NCBI RefSeq assembly: GCF_009937995.1
Contig: NZ_AP021881.1
Coordinates: forward strand, 2,604,001 to 2,668,000
Direction: 5' to 3'
Origin: Sulfuriferula nivalis
GTDB taxonomy: Bacteria; Pseudomonadota; Gammaproteobacteria; Burkholderiales; Sulfuriferulaceae
DNA length: 64,000 nucleotides
The position numbers and the translations under genes were made by a program. Positions 8,891-18,239 of the stretch are shown here, one piece after another; position 1 is the stretch's first letter, and every line of letters begins with the position of its first letter. The notes beneath the pieces are model-generated. The model was given only the letters and a program-made list of their open reading frames with translations, had not been told where the DNA came from and did not search any database.

Positions 8891-10255
8891 CTAGCTTTGT
8901 CTCCAAATCGTACCCTGTGCCGTATCTTCCAGCACGATACCCATCTCTAACAACTGCTGACGTATGCGATCACCTTCAGCAAAGTTTTTGGCTTTACGCG
9001 CTGCAACCCTATCCGCTATCAACTGCTCAATTTGTTCAGCATCCACCGCACTAGTTGCCCCCTGCAAATGACTGACTGCATCATTTTGCAACAAGCCCAG
9101 CAAACCGCCCAGGCTTTTTAACAGACTAGCTGTTTGAGCTGATTTGGTTTTATTGGTTTCATTCGCCAAGTCAAACAATACCGCAACAGCCTCTGGCGTA
9201 TTAAAGTCATCATCCATTGCCGCTTTAAAACTTGCGGCCTGAGGCTGAGTCCAATCTATACTGCTCACGGTAGCAGGAACTTCACGCAACGCGGTATAGA
9301 GCCGGTTAAGCGCTTGTTTGGCATCATCCAGATGGTGATCAGAATAATTCAAGGGGCTGCGATAATGCGCACGAACGATGAAAAAGCGTAGCGTTTCTGC
9401 ATCATACTTTTCCAGCACTTCACGTATGGTGAAAAAATTCCCCAGCGACTTGGACATTTTTTCATTATCAACGCGCACAAAGCCATTGTGCATCCAATAA
9501 TTCGCCATGGTGCACCCATGCGCACCTTCAGATTGGGCAATTTCGTTTTCATGGTGAGGAAATTGCAAATCTTGACCGCCACCATGTATATCAAAGTGGT
9601 TAGACAAATAATGCTCACTCATAGCCGAACATTCGATATGCCATCCAGGTCGCCCCTCACCCCAAGGCGAGGCCCATGCAGGTTCGCCAGGCTTAGCTGC
9701 CTTCCATAATACAAAATCCAGTGGGTCACGCTTATGCTGGTCAATTTCTACCCGCTCGCCTGCTCGCAACTCATCCAGCGATTTACCTGACAGCTTGCCG
9801 TAACCCACGAAGTTATGCACGATGTAATACACATCACCGTTGTCAGCAGCATAGGCTAACCCACGCTCTATCAATGTGCTAATCATCGCTTGCATAGGCG
9901 CAACGAATTCTGTAGCACGTGGCTCATGGGTGGGTGGTAACACACCCAAAGCCGCTGCATCTTCATTCATCGCAGTGATAAAACGGCTGGTCAATGCGGT
10001 GGTAGTTTCATTGTTTTCGGCAGCACGCTTGATGATTTTGTCATCAATATCCGTAATATTGCGCACATACTCCACGGCATAACCCGATGCCCGCAACCAG
10101 CGCGTGACCACGTCAAATGCCACCATGACACGCGCATGACCCAAATGGCAATAGTCATACACCGTCATCCCACACACGTACAAACGAACTTGCCCAGGGG
10201 TAATTGCTACGAAGGGCTGTTTTTCTCGGCCTAAAGTATTATAAATTGTTAGCAT
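8891..10255 (-). CDS. cysS: Cysteinyl-tRNA synthetase
   Basis: Class I aminoacyl-tRNA synthetase that charges tRNA-Cys. It is 454 residues long, a normal length. The HIGH motif is HLGH at 37-40 and the KMSKS motif is at 266-270 exactly. The zinc ligands expected for discriminating cysteine are visible at Cys28, Cys209, His234 and Glu238. The C-terminal DALR-type helical domain and small anticodon-binding tail end in a GTIW segment. It is the first gene of the minus-strand run with HD-GYP, marC and the SpoU enzyme, and is divergent from the TPR gene across 90 bases. Confidence 0.97.
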   Translation of the reverse strand: MLTIYNTLGREKQPFVAITPGQVRLYVCGMTVYDYCHLGHARVMVAFDVVTRWLRASGYAVEYVRNITDIDDKIIKRAAENNETTTALTSRFITAMNEDAAALGVLPPTHEPRATEFVAPMQAMISTLIERGLAYAADNGDVYYIVHNFVGYGKLSGKSLDELRAGERVEIDQHKRDPLDFVLWKAAKPGEPAWASPWGEGRPGWHIECSAMSEHYLSNHFDIHGGGQDLQFPHHENEIAQSEGAHGCTMANYWMHNGFVRVDNEKMSKSLGNFFTIREVLEKYDAETLRFFIVRAHYRSPLNYSDHHLDDAKQALNRLYTALREVPATVSSIDWTQPQAASFKAAMDDDFNTPEAVAVLFDLANETNKTKSAQTASLLKSLGGLLGLLQNDAVSHLQGATSAVDAEQIEQLIADRVAARKAKNFAEGDRIRQQLLEMGIVLEDTAQGTIWRQS

Positions 10256-10280
10256 AGTGGTTCAATTATTAAGGTAATAG

Positions 10281-10308
10281 TTTGAATCAGCGCGAGTTCT
10301 TGTATAAT
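10281..10308 (+). promoter_or_regulatory. Putative sigma-70 promoter for the TPR/L,D-transpeptidase genes
   Basis: In the 90-base divergent region after the cysS start, TTTGAA (10281-10286) and a perfect TATAAT (10303-10308) are separated by 16 bases. The predicted start of transcription is near 10315, about 30 bases before the ATG at 10346. Called from consensus only. Confidence 0.5.
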
Positions 10309-10345
10309 TGAACTCCCTGATTAGTGGTCGGATGAGTATATCATA

Positions 10346-11314
10346 ATGAAACGCACTTCCCTTTTAGCCCTGCTGTTCTTAGCCTTTACTAGCCATGCAG
10401 GATTAAGTCTTGCGGCAACGAGTTCCGAATACCAAGAAATCAACAGCTTGTTCAAACAAGGGCAATATGACAACGCACTCACTCGTGCTAATGCATACAT
10501 TGCAAAAAATCCACAAGATGCACAAACCCGTTTTCTCAAAGGCTTAATTTTAACCGAGCAAAACAAATCAGCGGAAGCGATTAAGGTTTTTACAGGCCTG
10601 ACTGAAGATTTTCCAGAACTGCCAGAACCCTACAACAACTTAGCGGTACTGTATGCAGCACAAGGCCAATATGACAAAGCCAAAAATGCGCTGGAAATGG
10701 CTATTCGCACCCACCCCAGCTATGCTACCGCGCACGAAAATCTGGGCGACATCTACGCAAAAATGGCATCACAGGCATATGACAAAGCGCTGCAACTGGA
10801 TAATAAAAATGCCACTGCTCAAACTAAACTGGCATTGATCAAAGAACTATTTAGTAACCGCAATACCTCGGTGGCCAGCGCATCCAAATCAACTGCAACA
10901 CCAGTTGTAGCAGCACCGGTTGCAGCAGCACCTGTCAGCAAGCCTACCGATACCAAACCAAACGTGGCTGCGGCGGACAATACCGATATCAGTGATGCCG
11001 TACAAGCTTGGGCGACAGCCTGGACTAACCAGAATGTTAAAGCTTACCTTGCCAGCTACGCGCCAAAATTCAAAACACCCAATGGCGAATCACGCAGCGC
11101 TTGGGAAAACAGCCGACGCGAACGCATTACCGCACCGAAAAAGATTGTGGTTAGCCTATCGGATATCAACGTAACTAATGTTACTGGTGATTTGGCAGCT
11201 GTCAGCTTCAAACAAACCTATCAATCAGACCGACTCAAATCGAACACACATAAAATCATGGCATTAGCCAAGGTAAACGGGAAATGGTTAATTACTGAGG
11301 AACGTTCACGTTAA
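10346..11314 (+). CDS. Secreted TPR protein with C-terminal NTF2-like (Cds6-type) domain
   Basis: Periplasmic protein of unknown exact role, probably linked to cell-envelope metabolism by its neighbour. A signal peptide is visible (MKRTSLLALLFLAFTSHAG, cleavage near LSLA-ATS). Residues about 27-155 form TPR-like helical pairs, including PEPYNNLAVLYAAQGQYDKA and HPSYATAHENLGDIYAKM. An Ala/Pro/Thr-rich linker follows, and from about 215 there is an NTF2/SnoaL-like fold (VQAWATAWTNQNVKAYLASY... through KWLITEERSR). The same domain ends the next gene, an L,D-transpeptidase. Twelve bases separate the two, so cotranscription is likely. Confidence 0.8.
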   Translation: MKRTSLLALLFLAFTSHAGLSLAATSSEYQEINSLFKQGQYDNALTRANAYIAKNPQDAQTRFLKGLILTEQNKSAEAIKVFTGLTEDFPELPEPYNNLAVLYAAQGQYDKAKNALEMAIRTHPSYATAHENLGDIYAKMASQAYDKALQLDNKNATAQTKLALIKELFSNRNTSVASASKSTATPVVAAPVAAAPVSKPTDTKPNVAAADNTDISDAVQAWATAWTNQNVKAYLASYAPKFKTPNGESRSAWENSRRERITAPKKIVVSLSDINVTNVTGDLAAVSFKQTYQSDRLKSNTHKIMALAKVNGKWLITEERSR

Positions 11315-11325
11315 TCCCACGTCTC

Positions 11326-12558
11326 ATGTTTATGACCAAAACACGCGTTACCATCACTGCTGTTTGTTTGCTGGCTTCGACTAGCACGTATAGCAGTGAA
11401 CAAATCGCAATGGCAGGCCCGATATTTGATAGCGCACCTGTCCATCATTATGTGCCACTCAAAAATCAAGTTGATAATTTATTAGCCGAAGCACTCCTGT
11501 CCATACAGGAAAATCGACTGGACATCGCACTCAAGCAAATCGAAAGTTTGTTGCGCTTGCATCCAGATTATCGTCTTGCGCAACTCATACATGGCGACTT
11601 ACTGACAGCACGAATACAACCCCTCACTAATTTCGGCAACAGCAAAGTTGTCACTCCTGCCATCGCAGATTTGCGTGATGAAGCGCGTGCGCGTCTCTCC
11701 AGCTACCTCGACAGACCCAGCGTAGGGATGGTCCCACAACAGTTGTTACAACTCGACCCCAGCATTCCCACTGCCGTCGTTGTCGACACTGACAAATCAC
11801 GTTTATATGTATTCAAGAATCAACACGGTGTATTGCAAAACGTTGCTGATTACTATGTCACTATCGGTAAAAACGGGGTAGATAAAACGCGGGAAGGCGA
11901 CAATCGCACACCACTCGGCGTGTATTACATCACCCACAAACTTGAAGGCAACAAACTCCCTGATTTGTATGGCAATTTTGCACTTACACTAAACTTCCCT
12001 AATGACTGGGATGAAAAACTAGGCTCATTTGGTCATGGTATCTGGCTACACGGCACCACCAGTGCAACCTACAGCCGCCCACCCAAAGCCAGCAGTGGTT
12101 GTGTAGTGCTTACCAATAACGACTTGGTCGAGCTTGGAAAATACATTACACCCAGCCTCACTCCCGTTGTTATTGCTGACCATATTAAATGGGTACCTGC
12201 ACGCAGTGCAGAATCCAGCAAAGATGAATTAATGAAGCAAGTAGAAACCTGGCGACACGACTGGGAAAGCCGCGATACCGATCGCTATATCAAGCACTAC
12301 GCGGCCAACTTTACTGCAAACAAGATCAAATTCAGCGATTGGGCAAATGCTAAGCGTCGCGTTAATCAAGGCAAGACCTGGATTAAGGTAGCACTTTCAC
12401 GCGTCAGCATCTTTGAATACCCTGGCCAGAAAAATATGTATATGGTCAGTTTTGAACAAGACTACCGCAGCAACAATCTGGATAATGTCATGCATAAACG
12501 ACAATACTGGGTTAATCAAAATGGCAACTGGAAAATCGTCGCAGAAAACGGCGCATAA
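11326..12558 (+). CDS. L,D-transpeptidase (YkuD/ErfK family) with NTF2-like C-terminal domain
   Basis: Periplasmic peptidoglycan-modifying enzyme, expected to form or edit L,D-links between peptides or attach proteins. A hydrophobic leader lies at 8-22. Residues about 148-280 form the YkuD domain, with His242 ([11 protein letters not shown]) and the nucleophile Cys259 in [11 protein letters not shown]. After a linker, residues about 298-410 form an NTF2/SnoaL-like domain related to the end of the upstream protein. The arrangement resembles YafK/Cds6-type enzymes. Two in-frame ATGs (11326 and 11332) are possible, and neither has a strong ribosome site. The N-terminal region before the catalytic domain is helical and may hold a degenerate TPR. 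Confidence 0.9.
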   Translation: MFMTKTRVTITAVCLLASTSTYSSEQIAMAGPIFDSAPVHHYVPLKNQVDNLLAEALLSIQENRLDIALKQIESLLRLHPDYRLAQLIHGDLLTARIQPLTNFGNSKVVTPAIADLRDEARARLSSYLDRPSVGMVPQQLLQLDPSIPTAVVVDTDKSRLYVFKNQHGVLQNVADYYVTIGKNGVDKTREGDNRTPLGVYYITHKLEGNKLPDLYGNFALTLNFPNDWDEKLGSFGHGIWLHGTTSATYSRPPKASSGCVVLTNNDLVELGKYITPSLTPVVIADHIKWVPARSAESSKDELMKQVETWRHDWESRDTDRYIKHYAANFTANKIKFSDWANAKRRVNQGKTWIKVALSRVSIFEYPGQKNMYMVSFEQDYRSNNLDNVMHKRQYWVNQNGNWKIVAENGA

Positions 12559-12584
12559 TTTTTAACTTTAAAAGGGAACAAAAA

Positions 12585-13076
12585 ATGGTCAAATTACATA
12601 CCAACTACGGCGTTATCACTTTGGAAATGAATGCTGAAAAAGCGCCTAAGACAGTAGCTAACTTTTTGGAATATGTGAATAGCGGTTTCTATAGCAACAC
12701 CATATTCCATCGCGTCATCGATGGTTTTATGATACAAGGTGGTGGTTTCGAACCAGGCATGAAGCAAAAAGAAACCAATGCCGAGATCGAAAACGAAGCT
12801 GCTAACGGTTTAACTAATGATGCCTACACTGTCGCCATGGCACGCACACCTAACCCGCATTCAGCTTCATCACAGTTTTTCATTAACGTTAAAAATAACA
12901 GTTTCCTGAATTTCAGCGCGCCTACTGCACAAGGCTACGGCTACTGCGTATTCGCCAAAGTGGTTGAAGGTCAGGATGTCATCGACACCATCAAAAAAGT
13001 AAAAACTGGCAACAAAGCTGGTCATCAAGATGTGCCAGTCGAAGACGTGATCATCGAACGCGCTGAAGTCGTTTAA
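12585..13076 (+). CDS. ppiB: Peptidyl-prolyl cis-trans isomerase B (cyclophilin)
   Basis: Cytoplasmic cyclophilin-type proline isomerase of 163 residues with no signal peptide. It shows the [14 protein letters not shown] active-site stretch, the [13 protein letters not shown] motif and [12 protein letters not shown]. An AAGGGA ribosome site precedes the ATG by about 8 bases. It sits five bases ahead of lpxH, an arrangement common in proteobacteria (cysS and ppiB near lpxH). Confidence 0.95.
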   Translation: MVKLHTNYGVITLEMNAEKAPKTVANFLEYVNSGFYSNTIFHRVIDGFMIQGGGFEPGMKQKETNAEIENEAANGLTNDAYTVAMARTPNPHSASSQFFINVKNNSFLNFSAPTAQGYGYCVFAKVVEGQDVIDTIKKVKTGNKAGHQDVPVEDVIIERAEVV

Positions 13077-13081
13077 GCAAT

Positions 13082-13810
13082 ATGCAGCACTCGCACAGCC
13101 TGTTCATCTCGGATTTACACCTGTGCGAGTCACGCCCGAACATCAACCAGCAATTTTTTGATTTCCTGACACAAACTGCAATACACGCCGATGCGCTTTA
13201 CATACTCGGTGATTTATTTGAATACTGGCTAGGTGATGACACACTAGACCAGCCACTCAACCAGCAAGTAGCCACAGCACTCAAACAACTGACTGCCACA
13301 GGCGTAAAACTCTACTTCATGCATGGCAACCGTGACTTCCTGATCGCGCAAGACTTTGCTGTACTCAGCGGTGCAACCCTGCTACCAGACCCCAGTCTGA
13401 TCGATTTATACGGCACACCGACACTGCTCATGCACGGCGATACCTTATGTACCGATGACGTTAAATATCTTGCTTTCCGCAACCAGGTACGCAACCCAGT
13501 CTGGCAGCATCAATTTCTGGCGCAACCACTCGCCACACGCATCGCGCTCGCCCAACAAGCGCGCAAGCAGAGTGAATCTGACAAACAAGAAAAATCCAGT
13601 GAAATTATGGATGTAAATGATGCGGCCGTTACCGCTGTGTTAACCGAATACAACTACCCTCGCCTAATCCACGGTCACACCCACCGTAGCGCAGTCCACA
13701 ACCACAACATAGATGGACATATGTGCCAACGCTGGGTGCTTACCGACTGGTATGAGCATGGCGGTTATTTGCGTTGCGACAACCAGGGTTGCGAATTTAC
13801 ACAGCTTTAA
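13082..13810 (+). CDS. lpxH: UDP-2,3-diacylglucosamine diphosphatase LpxH
   Basis: Hydrolyses UDP-2,3-diacylglucosamine to lipid X in lipid A synthesis at the inner face of the membrane. It is a calcineurin-like metallophosphoesterase with all metal motifs in order: SDLHLCESRP, LGDLFEYWLGDD, HGNRDFL, LMHGDTLCTDD and HGHTHR. The length of 242 residues is typical. It follows ppiB closely and converges with yccF, with five bases between the stop codons. Confidence 0.95.
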   Translation: MQHSHSLFISDLHLCESRPNINQQFFDFLTQTAIHADALYILGDLFEYWLGDDTLDQPLNQQVATALKQLTATGVKLYFMHGNRDFLIAQDFAVLSGATLLPDPSLIDLYGTPTLLMHGDTLCTDDVKYLAFRNQVRNPVWQHQFLAQPLATRIALAQQARKQSESDKQEKSSEIMDVNDAAVTAVLTEYNYPRLIHGHTHRSAVHNHNIDGHMCQRWVLTDWYEHGGYLRCDNQGCEFTQL

Positions 13811-13815
13811 GCTGT

Positions 13816-14214
13816 TTAATCCTTGGCAACGACCGTCATCCCTATCGGTGCCAATGCTATTATTGCCAGCTTCAAATGCTGTATGCCAAAAGGTATGCCA
13901 ATAATGGTGATAAAACAGGCTAGCGCAGACATCACATGCCCTATCGCCAGCCATATACCCACAAACACAAACCAGACAACATTCCCCAGCAAGCCTAATG
14001 TACCAGTGCCGATATCATCCTTCCCGGTCAGCATTTTCCTGCTAACGACTTCTTTACCAAACGGAAAAAATGCAAATTGTCCTATTACGAAACAAGCTTT
14101 TGCCCAGGGTATGCCGACGATGGTAATCAAAGCCAATATCCCAGCGAACCACCAGCCCAGTCCCATCAGCGCTCCACCGAGTACAAACCACAGTATATTT
14201 CCTAAAGTCTTCAT
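13816..14214 (-). CDS. YccF-family inner-membrane protein
   Basis: A 132-residue membrane protein with two repeated YccF halves. Each half has a Trp-rich hydrophobic segment followed by an ITIVGIPW or ITIIGIPFG motif (near 31-38 and 103-111). The function of the family is unknown. AAGGAA precedes the ATG. It lies downstream of the secreted protein gene on the minus strand. Confidence 0.85.
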   Translation of the reverse strand: MKTLGNILWFVLGGALMGLGWWFAGILALITIVGIPWAKACFVIGQFAFFPFGKEVVSRKMLTGKDDIGTGTLGLLGNVVWFVFVGIWLAIGHVMSALACFITIIGIPFGIQHLKLAIIALAPIGMTVVAKD

Positions 14215-14255
14215 TTCTTATTCCTTATCGTTTAGGTAGATACGACATACCATCA

Positions 14256-14912
14256 TCACTGCACCTTGATAACTTTGTAATCAGCCGGCAACACAAACAG
14301 CTCTGCACGCAACGGAACCACACTATCGGATTGATAATGACGACTGCGTCCATCACTTGCTTCATCACTCAATGGCAAACCATACTGGAACACAAATGGA
14401 ATAGCGACCACGTAACGTGCTAAATCACATTGGTTACGCACATCATCAGGAGTCCGCTGCCAGGTCTTCCACTGACTCAATGCCAGAGCACGCCAGTATT
14501 GTTGCAGAGCAACCGCCGTATCAGCTTGCAGCTTGCTGGTGGCGGTGATTTCCCCACAATGATTGCCATTCACAGCCCAGTCAAACCGATGCGTACTGGT
14601 ATTTATTTGGGTGACGTGCTGGGTAATTTTCCATGGCTTAGGTAGTGTTATCTTGGGTGCCTGTGTGTCATAAAGATAGACTTGGTGATCATCGCGACTG
14701 ACATTATAAAGCTTGCCTGTGGCACGATAGAGCAAGGCAAAATTATCTGCATCAATCCCGGTATCCATACGTAAAAAATCAGGCGTCACCAATATGCGCG
14801 TACGGTAAGCAGGTGTGCCAGCATCACTATCCTGATAATCGAGCTCGGTCATCGTTGCCGCCCACGCATGCACGGACAGCATCATACCCAGAATAATCAG
14901 CTTATAGCGCAT
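14256..14912 (-). CDS. Secreted/periplasmic protein of unknown function, overlapping metZ
   Basis: I do not recognise a family. The start at 14912 is preferred over the longer frame (to 14987), because it gives a clean signal peptide (MRYKLIILGMMLSVHAWAA) and has GAGG a few bases upstream. The mature part of about 200 residues is mixed alpha/beta. It contains a repeated 'value-of-variable' style segment (NFALLYRATGKLYNVSRDD), two Cys residues that could pair (in GNHCGEI and RNQCDLA) and several Trp. The first 11 bases overlap the end of metZ, so it is translationally coupled to metZ and would share control by the upstream SAM-responsive leader. Confidence 0.7.
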   Translation of the reverse strand: MRYKLIILGMMLSVHAWAATMTELDYQDSDAGTPAYRTRILVTPDFLRMDTGIDADNFALLYRATGKLYNVSRDDHQVYLYDTQAPKITLPKPWKITQHVTQINTSTHRFDWAVNGNHCGEITATSKLQADTAVALQQYWRALALSQWKTWQRTPDDVRNQCDLARYVVAIPFVFQYGLPLSDEASDGRSRHYQSDSVVPLRAELFVLPADYKVIKVQ

Positions 14913-16080
14913 CCAGACCTCGCGCCAAATCATTCTGAATATCACGTAGCGATTCCAGACCAACTGCAACGCGCAACAACCCGTCATTTATCCCCGCATT
15001 CGCCCGCTGCTCTGGCGTCATACGGCTGTGTGTCGTCGTCGTAGGATGGGTAATAGTGGTTTTCGCGTCACCCAGATTAGCAGTAATCGAAATCATTTTG
15101 GTTGCATCAATTACTTGCCAGGCAGCTGGTTGCCCACCTTTAACCTCAAACGCAACAATGCCGCCACCTGTACGCTGCTGGCGCATCGCCAATTCATGCT
15201 GTGGGTGAGAAGCCAAGCCAGGGTAATACACCCGTGCCACATTCGGATGCGCTTCCAGCCAGGTAGCCAAAGCTAACGCCGATGCAGAATGTGCATCCAT
15301 GCGGAGTTTCAGCGTTTCCAGGCCTTTGAGAAACACCCAAGCATTGAACGCGCTCATAGTCGGCCCTGCGGTACGTAAAAAACCGTACACACCTTCAAGC
15401 AACTGATGACTACCCAAGACTGCACCACCTAGTACACGACCTTGCCCATCCAGATATTTGGTCGCAGAATGCACGACTATATCCGCGCCCAATTTTAATG
15501 GCTGTTGCAATGCTGGCGAACAAAAGCAATTATCCACCGCCAATACCACGCCAGACTGTTTCGCCAATGCCGACAATGCACGAATATCACTGACTTCCGT
15601 CAGTGGGTTAGAAGGAGATTCCACAAAAAACAGCTTGGTGTTGGGGCGTAACGCCGCTTGCCATTCACTGATATCAGTCGGCGAAACATAAGTTGTTTCC
15701 ACACCAAAGCGCCCGATAATATTACTGAACAGTTGCACAGTAGAACCAAAAATGGAGCGCGATGCAATGATGTGATCGCCCGCTTTGAGCAAGCCCATTA
15801 CCGTAGCCAGTATCGCCGCCATTCCAGAAGCTGTCGCCACACAACGCTCAGCGCCTTCCAATGCGGCCAGCCGCTGTTCAAACATGGTGACGGTGGGATT
15901 GGTAAAACGCGCATAAATATTCCCGGGCTGCTCACCCTTAAACCGAGCTTGAGCTTCGGCCGCATTGTTGAACACGAAACTGGAAGTCAAATACAGTGCT
16001 TCACTATGCTCACCAAACTGGCTACGCGTAATGCCGGCCCGTACTGCCAGAGTTTCTATATCGTAATCTTCGTTTTGCAT
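14902..16080 (-). CDS. metZ: O-succinylhomoserine sulfhydrylase
   Basis: PLP-dependent Cys/Met-metabolism enzyme converting O-succinylhomoserine plus sulfide to homocysteine, the direct sulfhydrylation route of methionine synthesis. It is 392 residues long. YARFTNPT, ATASGMAAI, the FFVESPSNPL stretch with VDNCFCSPALQQPL, and the PLP lysine Lys208 in VHSATKYLDGQGR identify the family. The GGA-VLGSHQLL context favours MetZ over cystathionine gamma-synthase. AGGAG at 16087-16092 precedes the ATG. Its leader carries a SAM-II-type riboswitch with an intrinsic terminator just before the ribosome site, so expression should fall when SAM is high. Confidence 0.93.
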   Translation of the reverse strand: MQNEDYDIETLAVRAGITRSQFGEHSEALYLTSSFVFNNAAEAQARFKGEQPGNIYARFTNPTVTMFEQRLAALEGAERCVATASGMAAILATVMGLLKAGDHIIASRSIFGSTVQLFSNIIGRFGVETTYVSPTDISEWQAALRPNTKLFFVESPSNPLTEVSDIRALSALAKQSGVVLAVDNCFCSPALQQPLKLGADIVVHSATKYLDGQGRVLGGAVLGSHQLLEGVYGFLRTAGPTMSAFNAWVFLKGLETLKLRMDAHSASALALATWLEAHPNVARVYYPGLASHPQHELAMRQQRTGGGIVAFEVKGGQPAAWQVIDATKMISITANLGDAKTTITHPTTTTHSRMTPEQRANAGINDGLLRVAVGLESLRDIQNDLARGLDAL

Positions 16081-16092
16081 AAACCACTCCTA

Positions 16093-16131
16093 ATAAAAAA
16101 CCCGTTTTGCTGACTACAGCTAAAACGGGTT
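16093..16131 (-). terminator. Intrinsic terminator in the metZ leader (riboswitch expression platform)
   Basis: On the minus strand, AACCCGTTTT, a bulged A, GCTG, a TAGT loop, CAGC and AAAACGGGTT form a 14-bp stem with one bulge, followed by TTTTTTATT. The hairpin ends one base before the AGGAG ribosome site of metZ. Its 5' arm is also able to pair with the upstream segment 16137-16145, making it switchable. It could also terminate readthrough from purF. Confidence 0.88.
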
Positions 16132-16132
16132 A

Positions 16133-16182
16133 GGTTTTTTAGCTGAATTTATTAAGCGCCCGCAAGTTAGAAATCGGCGCAT
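16133..16182 (-). promoter_or_regulatory. SAM-II-type (SAM_alpha-like) riboswitch aptamer upstream of metZ
   Basis: Read on the minus strand: P1 5' arm GCGCC (16180-16176), then GATTT, a short loop containing CTTGC, P1 3' arm GGCGC (16160-16156), then TTAATAAAT and the tail CAGCTAAAAAACC. The order and sequence of the conserved blocks (GAUUU after P1, UUGC in the loop, UNAUAAAU after P1 and GCUAAAAA at the end) match what I remember of the SAM-II class, a small H-type pseudoknot that binds S-adenosylmethionine. Position directly before a methionine gene, and a terminator that competes with the GCUAAAAA tail, support this. The loop-tail pairing P2 is short here (UUG with CAG) and needs a covariance check. 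Confidence 0.8.
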
Positions 16183-16187
16183 GATTC

Positions 16188-16216
16188 ATCTTAAACACTC
16201 GCTGGTTTAACGTCAA
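16188..16216 (-). promoter_or_regulatory. Putative metZ promoter
   Basis: On the minus strand TTGACG (16216-16211), a 17-base spacer and TAAGAT (16193-16188) form a good sigma-70 promoter. Transcription would begin near 16181, at the first stem of the SAM-II-like aptamer. The promoter starts only a few bases after the purF stop codon, so metZ is probably its own transcription unit. Confidence 0.65.
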
Positions 16217-16220
16217 CCAC

Positions 16221-17738
16221 TTACGTCCCACGCGCCAGATTCAAGTCCAGCTGCAATGAGGACGACTTCACTTTTATATCCGAACCACAGCGCATGGATT
16301 CGATAATGTCCAGATATTCCGGAGTAATATCACCTGTCACATAATTACCGTTAAAACACGATGTATCAAAATGCACTAGCGCAGGATTAATCTCACGCAC
16401 AGCTTCAATCAGCGCATCTATATCCTGATAAACCAGCGCATCTGCACCGATTTCGCGAGCGATTTGCTCATCAGTACGACCTGTAGCCAGCAATTCCTGA
16501 CGTGTAGGCATGTCGATACCATAGACGTTAGGGAAGCGCACAGGAGGCGCAGCAGAAGCAAAGAATACCTGACGTGCACCCGCATCACGCGCCATTTGTA
16601 CGATTTCACGACTGGTGGTACCACGCACGATAGAATCATCGACCAGCAGCACATTTTTATCTTTAAATTCCATGCCAATCGCATTGAGCTTCTGGCGTAC
16701 GGACTTCTTACGCATGGCCTGTCCTGGCATGATAAAAGTACGGCCAATATAGCGGTTCTTGATAAAGCCTTCGCGATAAGACAAGCCCAGTGCATTAGCC
16801 AGCTGCAATGCGCTGGGACGGCTGGTGTCAGGTATCGGGATAACCACGTCGATATGCAGGTGCGCCCATTGCTGACGGATTTTTTCAGCCAGCTGTTCGC
16901 CCATACGCAGACGGGTTTCATATACGGAAACGCCATCTATCACTGAATCAGGACGCGCTAAATAAACGTATTCAAAAATACAGGGGAAATACTGTGGATT
17001 ATCCGCACATTGATGGCTGTGCATTTTTCCAGTTTCATCAATATAAATTGCTTCACCTGGCGCGACATCACGCAGCACTTTAAAGTCCAGCGAATCTATC
17101 GCCACACTTTCCGATGCGAGCATGTACTCAACACCGTCTGCAGACTGACGGCTACCGATAATCAAGGGACGAATACCGTATGGATCACGAAATGCCAATA
17201 AACCATGACCTGCTATCATTGCCACCACGGCATAAGCGCCACGGCAACGTCTATGTACACCACTCACTGCCTTGAAAATACGATCCACACTCAACTGCTG
17301 AGTACTGCCGACTTCTACCAGCTCATGTGCCAACACATTCAATAAAACTTCTGAGTCCGAACTGGTATTGACGTGGCGCAAATCCAGACGGAATAAGTCT
17401 TCTTTGAGCTGGTCAGTATTGGTCAGATTACCATTATGTGCCAACACGATGCCATAGGGTGAGTTCACATAGAAAGGCTGCGCTTCGGCGGTAGAGGCTG
17501 CATTACCTGCAGTTGGGTAGCGCACATGCCCGATACCAGAATTCCCCAGCAGATTACGCATGTCACGCGTACGGAATACGTCACGCACCAAGCCATTGGC
17601 TTTATGCATATGAAACACGTTACCCTCAGCTGTCACTATCCCCGCTGCATCTTGCCCACGATGTTGCAAAACCAATAAACCATCATAGAGTAACTGATTG
17701 ACGGGTGAGTGAGAGACGATGCCGATTATGCCGCACAT
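16221..17738 (-). CDS. purF: Amidophosphoribosyltransferase
   Basis: First committed enzyme of purine synthesis: PRPP + glutamine gives phosphoribosylamine. Cys2 is the N-terminal glutaminase nucleophile ([12 protein letters not shown], exposed after Met removal). The Ntn domain continues through GHVRYPTAG and NGNLTN. The C-terminal phosphoribosyltransferase domain has the PRPP loop in [13 protein letters not shown]. The length of 505 residues is typical. It is the last gene of the trpFBA - accD - folC - dedD - cvpA - purF series and is preceded by an AGGGA ribosome site and cvpA nine bases upstream. Confidence 0.97.
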   Translation of the reverse strand: MCGIIGIVSHSPVNQLLYDGLLVLQHRGQDAAGIVTAEGNVFHMHKANGLVRDVFRTRDMRNLLGNSGIGHVRYPTAGNAASTAEAQPFYVNSPYGIVLAHNGNLTNTDQLKEDLFRLDLRHVNTSSDSEVLLNVLAHELVEVGSTQQLSVDRIFKAVSGVHRRCRGAYAVVAMIAGHGLLAFRDPYGIRPLIIGSRQSADGVEYMLASESVAIDSLDFKVLRDVAPGEAIYIDETGKMHSHQCADNPQYFPCIFEYVYLARPDSVIDGVSVYETRLRMGEQLAEKIRQQWAHLHIDVVIPIPDTSRPSALQLANALGLSYREGFIKNRYIGRTFIMPGQAMRKKSVRQKLNAIGMEFKDKNVLLVDDSIVRGTTSREIVQMARDAGARQVFFASAAPPVRFPNVYGIDMPTRQELLATGRTDEQIAREIGADALVYQDIDALIEAVREINPALVHFDTSCFNGNYVTGDITPEYLDIIESMRCGSDIKVKSSSLQLDLNLARGT

Positions 17739-17747
17739 AGGAAATCC

Positions 17748-18236
17748 CTAAAAGTGTATATATTTAACCAAACCATCAGGCAGCCAAGGCGTGGATATGA
17801 CTGCCAACTTTACAAATATCGGTACGAAATAAGACTGCTGCCACAATTCAATTTTTGGCAAAGCAGTCAAACCCGCCAGCAGCACCATGGTTGTCACTAT
17901 AAACAATCCACGTATTGCCCCAAATATGAATCCCAACAGCCTGTCAAACAGACCTAACCCTGCCGCTTTAAGTGACTCTGCCAATAGCAGCGTCAACAAC
18001 ATGGATAGTGCCATCACGGCAATAAACACCAGCACGAATCCACCTAAATAACGAATTGCAGGTGTGGTAATAAATGCCGGCATATACACCGCCGCGCTTT
18101 CAGCGAAATATTTCGCCATTATGAAAGCTAATATCCACGCCAATAACGACAATATTTCTTTGACGCCACCACGAACCAGACCCAGCAGCATAGACAGGAA
18201 CAACACCAGCAAGATGCCCCAGTCCACACTATTCAT
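17748..18236 (-). CDS. cvpA: CvpA-family membrane protein
   Basis: A 162-residue inner-membrane protein with four hydrophobic segments, starting MNSVDWGILLVLFLSMLLGLVRG, the CvpA signature. The family is linked to colicin V export in E. coli and to envelope stress tolerance, and its molecular role is unsettled. It sits between the dedD-like gene (3 bases) and purF (9 bases), the conserved order in beta- and gammaproteobacteria. Confidence 0.92.
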   Translation of the reverse strand: MNSVDWGILLVLFLSMLLGLVRGGVKEILSLLAWILAFIMAKYFAESAAVYMPAFITTPAIRYLGGFVLVFIAVMALSMLLTLLLAESLKAAGLGLFDRLLGFIFGAIRGLFIVTTMVLLAGLTALPKIELWQQSYFVPIFVKLAVISTPWLPDGLVKYIHF

Positions 18237-18239
18237 ACA

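Noticed and set aside
15658-16113. 151-codon plus-strand frame over the metZ start and leader
   Set aside because: Antisense to metZ and running through the terminator hairpin; no coding features.
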